Assembly: GCF_051014445.1 (NCBI RefSeq)
Contig: NC_135140.1
Coordinates: 14,873,501 to 14,937,500 of the forward strand
DNA from: Colletes latitarsis
Lineage: Eukaryota > Arthropoda > Insecta > Hymenoptera > Colletidae
DNA: 64,000 nucleotides
Reading direction: 5' to 3'
Numbering within the stretch: position 1 is the first letter of the stretch; each line of letters begins with the position of its first letter. The position numbers and the translations under genes were made by a program. Shown here piece by piece: positions 13,827-24,700 of this stretch. The notes under the pieces were generated by a model that was not told where the DNA came from, searched no databases, and was given only the letters and a program-made list of their open reading frames with translations.

Positions 13827-13983
13827 GCTATGCCAGGGTGTCTTCCGTTCACAGGCAGAACGGTTGTCAGTCCGGTTTGACCCGACTTAGATCGTACGTG
13901 AGGAGCTGTTACGGTCGGCACTCATCAAACGCCGAGGAGGAACGCGCCTGGCCCACAGCTACGGCCATCTCCCTTTCACGCTG
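13827..13983. repeat. Direct-repeat block, copy 1 (75 bp perfect core)
   Basis: The block matches 15018-15171 at a fixed offset of 1191 bp. The core at 13856-13930 is identical over 75 bases to 15047-15121. Outside the core the match continues, diverged, from GCTATGC to CTCCCTTTCACGC. The core holds TCAGTC, an initiator-like word, and an imperfect inverted repeat (AGTCCGG, TTTGA, CCCGACT). No coding signal is convincing. Confidence 0.85.
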
Positions 13984-14788
13984 ACCGATAACTGAATTTA
14001 TCGGGTGTTTAAAGAATCGAGACGTTACCCGAGAAAGAATCTTATTCCGATAACTCTGACATTCCTGAAACTCCGTTTCCCCCGCTGGAAGCAACCATCC
14101 CCACTCGAATCACGATAACTTTATTAACGGTACGTCGAAGAGGACGGGTCGATTCTGACCCGTATCTTGTCTTCGTTATCAGACGTAAATTATAATTCTG
14201 TAGTTCATTTTTGTAAGTTTGTTAGGTGAGCAGAGGAACTGCAGTATGCGTACATTTTTTGTATAAAATTGATTAATCTCACTAGTGGGGATTTGAAAAT
14301 TGAAGACAACGTACGAGTTACTTTTCGCTGTTGTTATAGTGGATTTGAGTTAGTTTGGATCTAAAGATAACAAGTATGTACTTGATTTAATTTAAATTTA
14401 ATAAGTTCGAATAAACTTAATGAAAATAATAATTGAAAAAATCTTCTACGCTAAAACAATGAATTCGAGAAAACGTAGTGGATTATTTATTTGAACACCT
14501 AATATATTTCTAATGTAGTAGGATCTAAGAATATAACTTGGTTATTCTAGGAACACAAAGTCATTCGTATTCATGGACTTACACCATTTTCGTAACGAAT
14601 GCTTATCTTATTCTATGGAGTAACTGTACTTCAGCCAAGGTCACGAGGACATTGTACATTTTTTATAAATATGCAACGTCACGTGTATATTTATTTCTCA
14701 AATTATTTTAAGTACTGTAAAAAGTAGGTAATTTCAGAAATTATGAATAAATATCTTTCCCAACGCTACAAATTGTCGATTCGAGACA

Positions 14789-14990
14789 AAAATCGCTACC
14801 TACCCCGCTTTCAAGACAACCAATGACGTGTTTATCACTTGAAAGCGGGAACTGCTGTGTATCTTGTTTCAAACACTCAGTGCTGGAATTGTTCCAGGTA
14901 AAGATCGCTACCTGCCCCGTTTTCGAGTCAATCGGCGATGTCAATTTTGTCACTTGAAGGCGGGCATTGGTGTATCTCGTTTCGAACATT
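14789..14990 (+). repeat. Two tandem hairpin units of about 112-115 bp
   Basis: Unit 1 has CCCGCTTTCAAG (14804-14815) pairing perfectly with CTTGAAAGCGGG (14838-14849). Unit 2 has CCCGTTTTCGAG (14916-14927) facing CTTGAAGGCGGG (14953-14964). There the differences still pair as RNA, through three G-U pairs. Both units open with ATCGCTACCT and end with a related GTGTATCT, GTTTC, AACA series. It may be a structured RNA or a short palindromic repeat. Confidence 0.65.
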
Positions 14991-15017
14991 CTTCGCTGAA
15001 ATGAAAAGTTATTTTCA

Positions 15018-15171
15018 GCTATGCTAGGGCGTGTTGCGTTCGCAGACAGAACGGTTGTCAGTCCGGTTTGACCCGACTTAGATCGTACGTGAGGAGCTGT
15101 TACGGTCGGCACTCATCAAACACGAGGAGAACGCGGCTGGTCCAGAGTGGCAGGCCTCTCCCTTTCACGCC
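15018..15171. repeat. Direct-repeat block, copy 2 (75 bp perfect core)
   Basis: Second copy of the block at 13827-13983, with the 75 identical bases at 15047-15121. It follows directly after the two hairpin units at 14789-14990. The contrast between a perfect core and diverged flanks suggests selection or recent conversion on the core. Confidence 0.85.
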
Positions 15172-17140
15172 AGTGGAGAGAAGCGGTTTCGGGGCGACTC
15201 GTCGCGTTACCAGCGGTGTTTTTCAATTTGTTATGACTCGTTTTCAACTCGTGGCCACGGAGTAGCATTTTCGTTCTGTCCTTCCTTTCCACGACGGTAA
15301 TAATGGTTTGGTCTCTTCTTAGATCTCTAGGCGGTTGACTCGCTCGCGGTACTCTTCGTCATAATGGGAAATTATCTCCAGAAGCGTTAGAGCTGGTAGC
15401 TTCGAAGCATCGAAGATTGGTCAAGAAATAAAGATGTACGCTGTTCTTCGAGGTAATAACGCTGGACATTTTAATGCTCTTCTTGGTCACTTTTAGAGGC
15501 CACCTTGTCGATGCAACCTTGTAGATTTTTATCGCCTACGTAATTATAAATGGAAAGCTAGTAGCGCGGACGATTCAAGTAAAAATGTTACGTTCCCATA
15601 ATTATCCGGATAAAAATGAATCCCAAGCTATTAAAATAACAACCGACCCCCGGGTTGGCGCGAACTGCGAACCAAAACCCGTTACACCATCCACAGCTGG
15701 AGTCATCGAATTCGCAACGATACTCCTGGCGCAAATAAGAAGATCGCCATTCCGTATCCTTCATCCATAACCTCTTCAGCATTCCCGCCACCCGAACTCG
15801 AAATTAGCTAGTCATCGGTCAGATTAATGAAGAGGCCTGTCCAAGCGGATGAAAATATTTCACCGGGCACCGGTGTGCTCGCCAGAGACGATGACACTGT
15901 TTCCCATAGAAGGGCCCGTCTCCGCCACGGGGATTGACGCAGAAATGCTCTTTTTGGCGTCTTCGCCACAGTCGTGTATCATTCAAAGAAACCCGACTCC
16001 TCCGGAGGCGAGAGGACTCCTCCGCCAGAGGAGTTCTCCATCGCGAGGATTAAGCTTGTACTTTGTTGCTGCAAACAGAATATAATTCCTGGCCAATACG
16101 CGCCTGGAAGTCCGTATCCTGGACGCTCGTTAATCTGTTGATGCTTAATTTAAAGACTCCTCGCGCGTCCGTTCAAGGTGTGCTTAAATCAGCCAGCGCA
16201 ATAAGGGGAAAAGGTATTCCGCGTCGTAGATTAAATTGCAGAACGAAAACGGAGGGAAGGATAATGGCGTGGCTTTTGATGTTAACCTCGCAACACGCTA
16301 TTTCGTGTGTAACGTGATAATACGGTCTCGCCGCGGTGATTTGAAAATGCCAGTACGCGGATCCCGTTCAACGAATCAACGTTCAACAACTTATAGCCAT
16401 ACAGCTTCTTCTTGAATAAGAAAACGGTTTGCGAGAGAATTCAAAATCTGTGTGTTTGTGATTTCTTTGTAACTGCCATAATTTTGGTCCAATCTATATA
16501 AAATTCTTTTTAGTCGATCTTCATGGTCTTCGGTATGATATAAAACGAAAATATTTTGGTCGTACAAATGTAAGACACGAACTAAATAACATTGTTCAAG
16601 TTATTTAAATTTCAGAACCAATCCTGGTCGTTTTAATTACTTCATATAATACCCAAAATGGCGACTGAAATCTGAATTTCACTTGGACTATTCGGAGTGG
16701 TTACATTTTATACTTGGTTCAGAGTTTTAAAGTATATCACGATATGGTCCGATGAACAATCTTTCCTCGCATAAAAAGAAGATCCCGTGAAGTAGTACCT
16801 TCCACTAACCCACTCGAAATACGACACCATGCATCCTGAAGAGCTTGAAAGACGATGAGTCACCTGGACAAACTAGCAAATGGAATTTTCTACCGTGCTG
16901 GGCTTCGCAAACAGCAAGGTTGCAGCGTTCCGGAGGTTATACAATACAGACAGGTTACGTTCGAGATGACATTGACATCATAATGCCATAAATTTGCACG
17001 TAACTGATGATTGCTGATCGATCTTGGCGTTCCAACGTATAATTTAGAATAACTGGTCTCTAGTAACCCATCTGAAGATTTTTAAAAGTAAAGATTCCTA
17101 CAAAGTAGCTGATAGAACCAAGATGAAGCCTAGATCTGTA
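15172..17140. other. No gene found: spacer
   Basis: Mixed composition with short frames only. A GC-rich stretch (15850-16300) has plus-strand frames of 78 and 84 codons, neither showing a known motif. Confidence 0.5.
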
Positions 17141-17560
17141 GTTGTATGATCTGTGTTACTTGTCGGATGATCTTTATGTAGAATATAGCGTAGAAAGCGT
17201 TACTAGTAGGTAGCAAGCGTCAGCCATTAACAGGAATTCTTGTTAAACAATGTCTTGCATCAGTTGTCAGGTGATGTATGTTAATTGTTAGCTGACCTAG
17301 GTCGACTGTTAGATAATCAGCAGCATAATGTGAAAGAATTATTCAATAGTCCTCTTCTACATCACTTAGTAGCCGATCGACAGAAGTTGTCAGTTGGTCT
17401 ACGTCAATAATTAGCTGATAAGCATAGCTTGTTAGTTGATACTCAAAGTATGAACTAGAAAAACTCAACATGAAGAGGATTTTTCTTATGATAACGTCGT
17501 CCTACATCAGTCGTTAGACGATATATGTTAATTTAGCTAATCTTCGCGAGCTGTTAGGCA
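17141..17560. repeat. Diverged tandem array, period about 123 bp, four units
   Basis: Related starts (GTTGTATGATC, GTTGTCAGGTGATG, GTTGTCAGTTGGTC, and GTTAGACGATATATG after CAGTC) occur at about 17141, 17263, 17386 and 17512. Units 2 and 4 also share TATGTTAATT and TTAGCTRA. Identity is low, so this is an old satellite-like remnant. The last unit is cut short by the GC-rich island at 17560. Confidence 0.6.
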
Positions 17561-17608
17561 GACCACGGCGTTTCCCGGGCGAAACGGCAATATTATCGCG
17601 AGAAAAGG

Positions 17609-17974
17609 TTAATTTAAAGCACGGTCCATCAAGATGCTGGCCACTGGAGGAATGAAGGGGCCTGCAGCGGGGGACGAGGTAGCAGACGGTGGGAAGGAAG
17701 TGCCGAGGAGGATGAAAGGCAACAGAAAGAAACGAGTATTCCCGTCTGGTGGGTCTTTGTACTCCGGGGTCTGTTGGTCCGAGAGAGCCCAAGCCAGCAG
17801 AACAAGAAGAACCAGCGATGTTGGTGTGCGGATTGTCTTGGACCGGGCTCTGGCCACCCTGCTTATGAAACGGTTAATCTGACGATAATGCCCGCCACCG
17901 AGAAAGCTGCCCGAGAGAACTGTCAATGGAATTCCGAATAGGCCTGGAAATCTGCGAAGGGATAATGATCGCAT
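17609..17974 (-). CDS. Candidate ORF with a hydrophobic signal-like segment
   Basis: An ATG-started frame of 121 codons contains a strongly hydrophobic run preceded by basic residues (KTIRTP then SLVLLVLLAWALS), followed by SDQQTPEYKDPPDGNTRF and a second hydrophobic, Pro-rich segment ending ILMDRALN. Third codon positions are mainly G or C, as in a real exon, although the surrounding island is GC-rich too. A splice acceptor (ATAAGCAG then GGTGG, near 17868) could make the part from VARARSK onward a true exon carrying a signal peptide. The opposite strand is also open (17634-17882, MLATGGMKGPAAG), which weakens the case. No family was recognised. Confidence 0.25.
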   Translation of the reverse strand: MRSLSLRRFPGLFGIPLTVLSGSFLGGGHYRQINRFISRVARARSKTIRTPTSLVLLVLLAWALSDQQTPEYKDPPDGNTRFFLLPFILLGTSFPPSATSSPAAGPFIPPVASILMDRALN

Positions 17975-18083
17975 GCGAAATTGCGATGGATCCGCCAGGT
18001 CCTGTGAATTTCTCCTTGCTTCCTCGACTCGAATGGAAGCCTTTCCACCCGTTAGCGGCCCATGTAAATTCGTCTTGTTTGTT

Positions 18084-18239
18084 TCTCCCTCTCTTTTTCT
18101 CTCTTTCTCCCTCTCTCTCTCTCTCTATTTCTCCTCTCCGGCGGTATTACCCGACCGGCGTTTCGGTTCCTTTCGTTGCTCGTGTCAGCCTTTTTCTGCG
18201 GTTATCAGACTTCCTTTTTTTTTTGTTTTTTTTTTTTTT
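18084..18239. repeat. Pyrimidine-rich microsatellite and T-tract
   Basis: A CT-rich tract (18084-18139) with an uninterrupted CT run is followed, after 75 bases of mixed sequence, by a T-tract broken by one G (18215-18239). Confidence 0.85.
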
Positions 18240-18727
18240 AATTAGCGAAAAGGCATTGGACGAGATGCGTTCTTTGCCTCGTTGCGGGAACGGCCCCGAG
18301 TGAATTTGTGTAACGAATTTGTTGGTTTTGTCGGTTTAACCCTTTCACCTCCTCTGCATAATACGATACGTGAAATTTTTATTGCAATACTGGGCATTTT
18401 TAATTCGCTTTGCTTCTTTAATTTTCCATAAATATCGTGCAATCTTGAAATTTAAGAATCTCTTTTTTTCTTAGCAAGTTAAACTCTTTAAATATCTGCA
18501 AAGTTGAGTTTACCGAAATTGTCGGTCATTTGGTTCAAATCGACGCTTTTTTGGGACAAAAATTGATCGACACGATTCTTGAAATCTCGACTGTTTTCAT
18601 TCCTAATTTTATGGTCTTATTTTCGGTGGGTTAGGCGCCATGCGACAAAAAGCTAGCATCAATGGGACCCCATGAACTTGCGGTTTATCGGAGTGTTTCA
18701 TGAATCCTTGACTCCTGGCCTGCAGGT

Positions 18728-18753
18728 CCTTCCTTTCCTTTCCTTTCCTTTTT
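18728..18753. repeat. CCTTT pentanucleotide microsatellite
   Basis: About five units of CCTTT, with minor imperfections at both ends. Confidence 0.85.
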
Positions 18754-21700
18754 ATGTAAATACACTGGGATTTTGTCAGGCGTTTCTCACGCTCCGACAA
18801 ATGTCGTAGGCACCACGGAATGAATTTTTGTGGAAGTTCAATGTTCGATTATATTCTCTCCGACGCATTCTTATCGAATCCTTGACAAAATATCTTCCAA
18901 AATTGTTGCTTGAACCAGAACGTAGCAGTTCGATCGAACGAACGTAATAAACAAAATGCTATACAAAATATTTCTCTTGTAGAAATGGTATTTGGTATTT
19001 CTTTGTGTTTCTTTATAAGTACTTAAACATATGCTACTAATGAATTTAAAAGGGACTTCTCTCATTTTCCCAACGAAAAGTAACAAAACAAACATGTTCC
19101 ATCATTTTCAAATTCTGCATATTTTAATTTCGTTTCTAAACAATTAAATACGTAAAAGTAACACGTAAAATAAATATGTAAATATACCCAAGCGATCCAG
19201 TAAGTTATCTGCTTTAATGATAGCATTTTTTAAGCCCTCTGGGAGTGGCCTAAAAGTTCAAAGGACCGATGAACTATGGCGATGAGCTGTGCACTATCCA
19301 TAAATCGAAGCATGTGTTACGAAGGGATGAGAAAGTGAAACGTGAGTCCTACGCCAGTATGTAGCAGGTCGGTTTTTGGCATAGCAGGCGTCTACATCCT
19401 GTGATATTTTTACGAGGACCTTCCGAGAATCGAGACACTGCGTGGGGCGAACAGCTGAGACGAAATGATAAGACAGTCGCCAGGCTATCCCACTTATCGG
19501 TTGCCCTCGCCAAAACGATTCCGTTGCAACGTGTCCCTGACCTTCCACTCACAGCCGTCCATCTGCATCGGTTGTTTTCTGTTTAAAATTCTACGGCCCG
19601 CAAAATTAACGGGACAGATGTCACGGCTCTTATACGCGAAACTTTCGACAACTGTCTTCTTCGTAGAAAATTTTATTCGGATAATGAATCCCATCGAACA
19701 GTTATCGAGGCAAACTTTTATTCCATCGTCGTGGAATATTAAAAATTCTTTGGTGTCTTAGAACACGATTTTCTATCGAAACTAATCTTTCTATATTATC
19801 AAGTTAATTCCAACCATCGATTTACAAAATTACAAAAGCTATATTGTTGAATAACTTTTAGAATTTTTATTATTTTGCGTCAGAAAAATTCGCGTCTATT
19901 CGATGAAGGACGAATAAAAAAGTACCATGGATTTTTTGGAAAAAGAATGTTCGGAGAAAGATTTTTTCGATCGAGTTTGTTGAGGGCCCCTTTAAGCTTC
20001 AGCTGACATTGGGCCCGCCATTGGAGTGGTAGATGGAGCCACTCAATAGATTGGTAAATCGGGCAAAATAGCATTATTATAATTACAGAAATGATTGGGC
20101 CTCTTACGACTGCTCAGGACGAAATGTGTGCACATTCGTACACACGAAACTCGACGAGGTGGTCTCCCTGTTCGTGATAAGATGGCATTTCCAGGGTACG
20201 TGTGCATTACAAAGAAGGTTTTGTGATGCCACCGGGGGAACCTCAAGTCACGCAGCATATCGACACGAACGGTATAATTACGGAGCGTTTTTCGGAAGAC
20301 CATTACCATGGCAGAGTGTTCTTATTAGCTCGTTATGCAAGTACGTGCGAGCTTCCTAATATTTCTCTAGAATACCTCTGAATATATAATTGAAAATAAA
20401 ATATTCACTATCCCCGATTCGACCCATTAAGTACCAAATTATTAAATTTGAGATAACAGATATAACCCATTAAATACCGGAGTCGAGCAAACTCGAATAA
20501 AATTGATTCGTAAACTGATTTCGTTCGTAGATCTATCTATAAATCGTAATCTATTAACGACATTTTTAAATTAATATTCCGACGAGCAAAGTTGCAGGCA
20601 ATTTTTATTTCCTTTCATTCAATTCTAATTCCTTAATACACCTTAGCCTGTTATCCCGTATTCGAAGCAGAAAATAAATAAATTCGTTTGTTATCGTGAG
20701 TCATCAACTAGGGTTACACTATTAATTTAGAAAACGGCAGGAATCGTTAATCGTACATTTGGAATTACGATAGAAAAATAGTTTTCAAGGTGCTTAGGCC
20801 AATTTGATAATAACCGACTCATATACGCTCTGTGGAAGCTTGTTAATTTTTCGGATTAAAAGGAGTCACCGACCGTGTCGGCGCGATATTAGTTTCTCGT
20901 CGAACTCACCCCCTCGAAACACTTCGAAACGACTCGGAAGACATATTGTGGGAAGGAAACGTTCGTGGGCCGGCACTGTTAGGCTAATAACCGCTTGGAT
21001 GGCTGTCGTGAGGTCCTTCAAGCAAGACAATGCACGGGCCGAAATTTTCGTCCGGTGATTACGATAATTCAATTAGAAGTCATCTGGCGGGGTGGCACGC
21101 GTGCAGCACGTGCGCCTTATGCCAGCGCCTTGCAACGATACTTATGCACCCCGTTTTCAATAGGCCGGCCCTAGAAAACGAGTGACCGCCGCCTTATGTT
21201 CAAGACGGCTGTTCCATGGAAGAAAAGCCGAATTGTTGAACGTGAAGCAGCCACTCGTTTCCCATTGTCGGACCCGCCCGAGTAAATTGCAGGCGGTGCG
21301 ACGCAATTTCTCCTTTCGATGCTTTTTCACGTTCGTATACCTTGTTATTACGAGTATTCCCTGACCGAATAGACGTTGGAACAATCGATAGACTCGTACG
21401 TTTCTCTAATATCTTAGATTTTTACCTTCGACGCTCGAGTAAACATTTTTTGGGGGAATAAAAGCGTCGCGAGATGCAACAAATTGTATCTGATCCAATA
21501 ATTCCAGATTTCAATTAAACAAACGTTGGAGGAATCGATCCCTAGACTTGAAACATTTTACAAAGACAAATGAATTGAATTATTAAAGGCTAGAAACTAA
21601 AATGCAATATCTATAATGTAGTTATATTACACCAAACTAAGGCTTGAAATACCAATACAATATAAATCTATATTTCCAACTCAGTGTCCTGTTTTACGCA

Positions 21701-24700
21701 TTCCAATTGCTTTATTGTACATGCACGAGTCTTTTACGTAATTGAAATTTATGTATTAATAACACCTGTATATTTTAAGTCAATTTTAAAATGATAAACA
21801 TAAGAAAATATGTGAGTACGAGAAAGAAAATATTTTGTTTGTTTTAATTACTCGGTAGGAACTATTGATCGCAAGTTAGAGTTTTCGAAAGTGTCACAAA
21901 TATTTAAAAAATTTTTAATTTCGGGTTCTCTGATACCGTTAGAACGAACAGTCCAAGAATTTCCATACGCACGCGACGAGACAATGAATAAAGACTAGAG
22001 CCACTAATTAAAGAACATTTGGCACATGCCTTTTGTGCATTAATGGCGCAAGGCATATGCACCTCGTGCACGTACGAGCAAAGTGGTATGAGTACGGTGA
22101 GCACCTTATGTTCAAGACGGTTGTTTTCAAGATGGGGACCTTTCCAGCGGAAAGCTGTCACTCCGGTGATTCCTGGTGCTCGACAATAGTCGTTATTTCC
22201 CATCAAGTTCTTGCAAACACAGGATCGCGTTCCTAATTGCTTGGCAAGCCTTTGTCCGAGTACTCAGATAGGTGGAATTAAAAAATTACAATTTTTTCCC
22301 ACACGATACTATGGCTCCACTAATCGGGGATGGAATTAATATTATTACGCTATCCTGAAAAGCTCACAATTATCGCGAAACTCGCCCCAGTCTCTTCGTA
22401 CCAAACTAAATTTTTTGCCAAGCTAAACAATTTTGATAAAAGAAGTCTTACTGTTGAATCGAAGGTTTTGATAGCTTTTTTCTCCACGCGAATTTTGCTA
22501 CTTGCGCTGTTCAAAGACACCTCGAGAAGGTGCTCGTCGAGTTCGTCCCGAAGGTGAATTTACAACGGGTAATCGAACCCACTGACGTAAGTGCGTTGCA
22601 CCGTTTAAGGAACGACTTGCAGCCGCGTTTCTTGCGACTGCCAACGGTGGAAAGAGACGAACACATCGTGGAATCGTTGAACGGAGAAAGAGGAGGCGAG
22701 AACGCGTGCCAGCACACCTGCGTTTCAGGGGGTAGCGCAGGGTACTTGGACACCTGGCGATCGACTACCGTCTATCGTCTAACGTAATACTATTTCGGTG
22801 GCGCACGAAGTGGGCTGGGGGTGAAGGAGAAGAAGCAAAATGAAAGGAAAACGGTAGGGTATCCCCGTGAACGGTTTCTAGAGAGGGGGAGAGGGCAAAG
22901 TACCGTCTGACGACGTATGACGACCTCGATACGTTGAAATTGCTTCTATAGATGGTGACTGTGCCCCTGGAGAGCCCGATACACCCAGCGGACGTGTGTA
23001 TTTTACTTAAAATTATTAAATATAGTTGGATAACACTTTCAACATCTTCTAGATCGAATGAATTAATATCTTGGTAGATATTGGATTTTTTATTCATATT
23101 GTTTTCGAGTAATTTAGGTGACAACCCTGTATATAGCCTAGTAATCAACATTAAAAATTCTCCGTATTAGAAAGCATCCCGTCTTGAACAGGTTCCATGT
23201 TGCTAATGTAAGCACACGACAAAGGACACTATAATATTGATTCAATAAGAAAGTTAAATGACTCAGAAAATTTAATGGCACCTTGCGGTCGAAACTAAGG
23301 AAGTTTTAATGAAAATAAGTGGAAAGTAACAGTCCATTACTCGCATCGCTGCCTCAGGGTAAACGAAGGAAATTACTAATAAGGGAAATTAGGGTTAAAT
23401 GCATAGACCTGCTTCGTTATAACCAATTTTTAGATCTAAACGAGTGGTAAAAATTTGGTTATATTTAGATTTCTACTCGTTTCAGTGTACTCGTAACAGA
23501 AGTTGAAACAAAGTGACTCAGAACTGTAGATACAAAATTAATTAAATAATAAAATTCACAAAAAGGAACAAGAAACTTTTCTTAAACGATTCAAACAACC
23601 AGAAACTGTGATGGGGGATGCTGCTAATAATTATTTTATTTTTACTAATATATTTTCTCGCTCGTCAAGAAATAACAATACCGCCATCCACGATTAGTTC
23701 GTCTCGAAAGTGTTCCGGTGTAGAAAAAGTAGCCTGATCGACAAAGGATAGGTTAAAAATTTGCGAAATAAAGGGGTCCCCGGAATAAATCGGCCTCTCG
23801 GTATCGCGTTTCCTCCGCAATCGTTCTCCAACTCGCGTTCACGACGCCCGTTGATCCTTTATCGATCGAAAGTCACTCGTGCGACGGTGGCCGAGCCACG
23901 ACAAAGGCAAGGTAACAACAAAAGTCTAGCGTCTAGGCCCGTGCCGTGAAACACAAAGAGCCAAGGCAGCTGCGGATTTTTATTCGAGATCGTCTCTGTC
24001 GAGGAGCCAAGAAAGTATATTTCGAGTTCGAAGACCTGCAGGCGACTGCAGGACACAAGGAAGAGGGGGAGTGAAATCAAAAGCCAAAGGCACGAGACCA
24101 TTGTCGCGTGAATTCGACGGCCATACGGCCCCCGAAAATTTGCGGTTCTCGACGGCTGCGACTACAGCTAACAGCAACCGTTGCTTTCCGATGATATTTC
24201 CTACATGGAATCGTCGAACTTCAAAATGTCGAATTTTTACACTTTACGAAACGTATAAATACAACGTGATTCACATAACACATACTTGTTTACCCCTACA
24301 ATAAAATTTAGAGGAGCAAATCTCATGGTATTAGGTTGTTTGACAATGTTTGAAGAAGGATAAACCGCTCAGACGCCATACAATCAGGATACTGAATCAT
24401 ACAATCAAGTACACACGTCCACAAACTTCTTTCGACACTCTACAACTTGCTTGTCGTAAATTAAACAAAGTGTTTGCAAATGTTATGATCGTGACCAAGT
24501 ATACTAGAGGTCTCAATGCCAGTGATCTCCAGACATTTAAACTGGCGTTGTGGTTCGACCAGTTGCATTTTTTATCCTCCAAATATCACAATGTGTATTG
24601 TAATGCGAGGAACCTGTTAAAAAACCAGTGCACAGAACGTCAACGCACGGAGCCGTTTAATCGATAGACGAGCAATGCTTTATAGAAAGATACCGGCACG

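Noticed and set aside
13288..13921. Frames of 93-131 codons on both strands
   Set aside because: Same composition effect; the frames overlap the non-coding duplicated block, and the shared start MPTVTAPHVRSKSG merely translates the 75-base repeat.
22458..22787. 110 open codons on the plus strand with a plausible look (LQPRFLRLPTVERDEH)
   Set aside because: No ATG, no good acceptor, and the opposite strand is open for 80 codons. It cannot be separated from chance.
24350..24667. 105-codon frame without ATG
   Set aside because: It contains a CAGTGATCTCCAGACATTT word close to a hAT end, so it is more likely decayed transposon sequence than a gene, and the evidence is too thin to annotate it.
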